Source: Bacteroidetes bacterium UBA5543
GTDB taxonomy: Bacteria > Bacteroidota > Bacteroidia > Chitinophagales > Chitinophagaceae
Direction: 5' to 3'
Assembly: GCA_002423665.1 (NCBI GenBank)
Contig: DINJ01000217.1
Location: forward strand, 3,318 to 9,630
DNA length: 6,313 nucleotides
Shown here: positions 6,260 to 6,313 of the stretch, one piece after another
How positions within the stretch are numbered: the first letter of the stretch is position 1
How the letters are laid out: the number at the start of each line of letters is the position of its first letter
Notes under the pieces: generated by a model
The model's database searches: none
The model's input: only the letters and a program-made list of their open reading frames with translations
Told to the model about the DNA's origin: nothing
Position numbers and translations under genes: made by a program

Positions 6260-6313
6260 GGCGGGGTTTAACTGAAAGCAATATTGCATTTTTGTAAGAT
6301 GTTGAATGATAAT

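Overview
The window looks like chromosomal DNA from a member of Bacteroidota, probably of the Chitinophagales/Sphingobacteriales type. Four things point there: a C-terminal domain of the type IX secretion system (T9SS) type B sorting family, a DUF4290 gene, start sites without Shine-Dalgarno sequences, and upstream regions carrying the phylum's TAnnTTTG -7 promoter element. No phage, plasmid, IS, CRISPR or RNA gene was seen.

All four real genes lie on the minus strand, so in transcription order they run right to left. (1) A large secreted T9SS cargo protein (4197-6140) has a signal peptide, a jelly-roll-like N-terminal domain, about four Ig/PKD-like modules and a type B sorting tail. It has a well-spaced candidate promoter (6230-6259) inside a short-repeat-rich leader. 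(2) FeoB, the GTP-gated ferrous iron permease (1987-4101), has no FeoA fused to it or next to it. (3) A membrane sensor protein (763-1830 or 1845) has an ethylene-receptor-like three-helix domain, a PAS domain and a histidine-containing DHp segment, but no ATPase domain. (4) A DUF4290 gene (574 to the left edge) is cut by the window boundary.

Each gene is separated from the next by 95-190 bp, and each upstream gap contains a -7-like promoter element. The sensor gene also ends in its own hairpin terminator. The four genes therefore look like independent transcription units rather than one operon, although readthrough from feoB into the sensor gene is not excluded.

The most notable item is the sensor protein. 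Its membrane domain keeps most of the ligand-pocket residues known from plant ETR1 (Asp, Tyr, Ile, Cys) but has Phe where the copper-binding His should be, and it ends before any kinase catalytic domain. Other points of interest are a Thr in place of Asn in the FeoB G4 motif, the sensor gene's terminator abutting the DUF4290 promoter, and competing hairpins in the DUF4290 leader.
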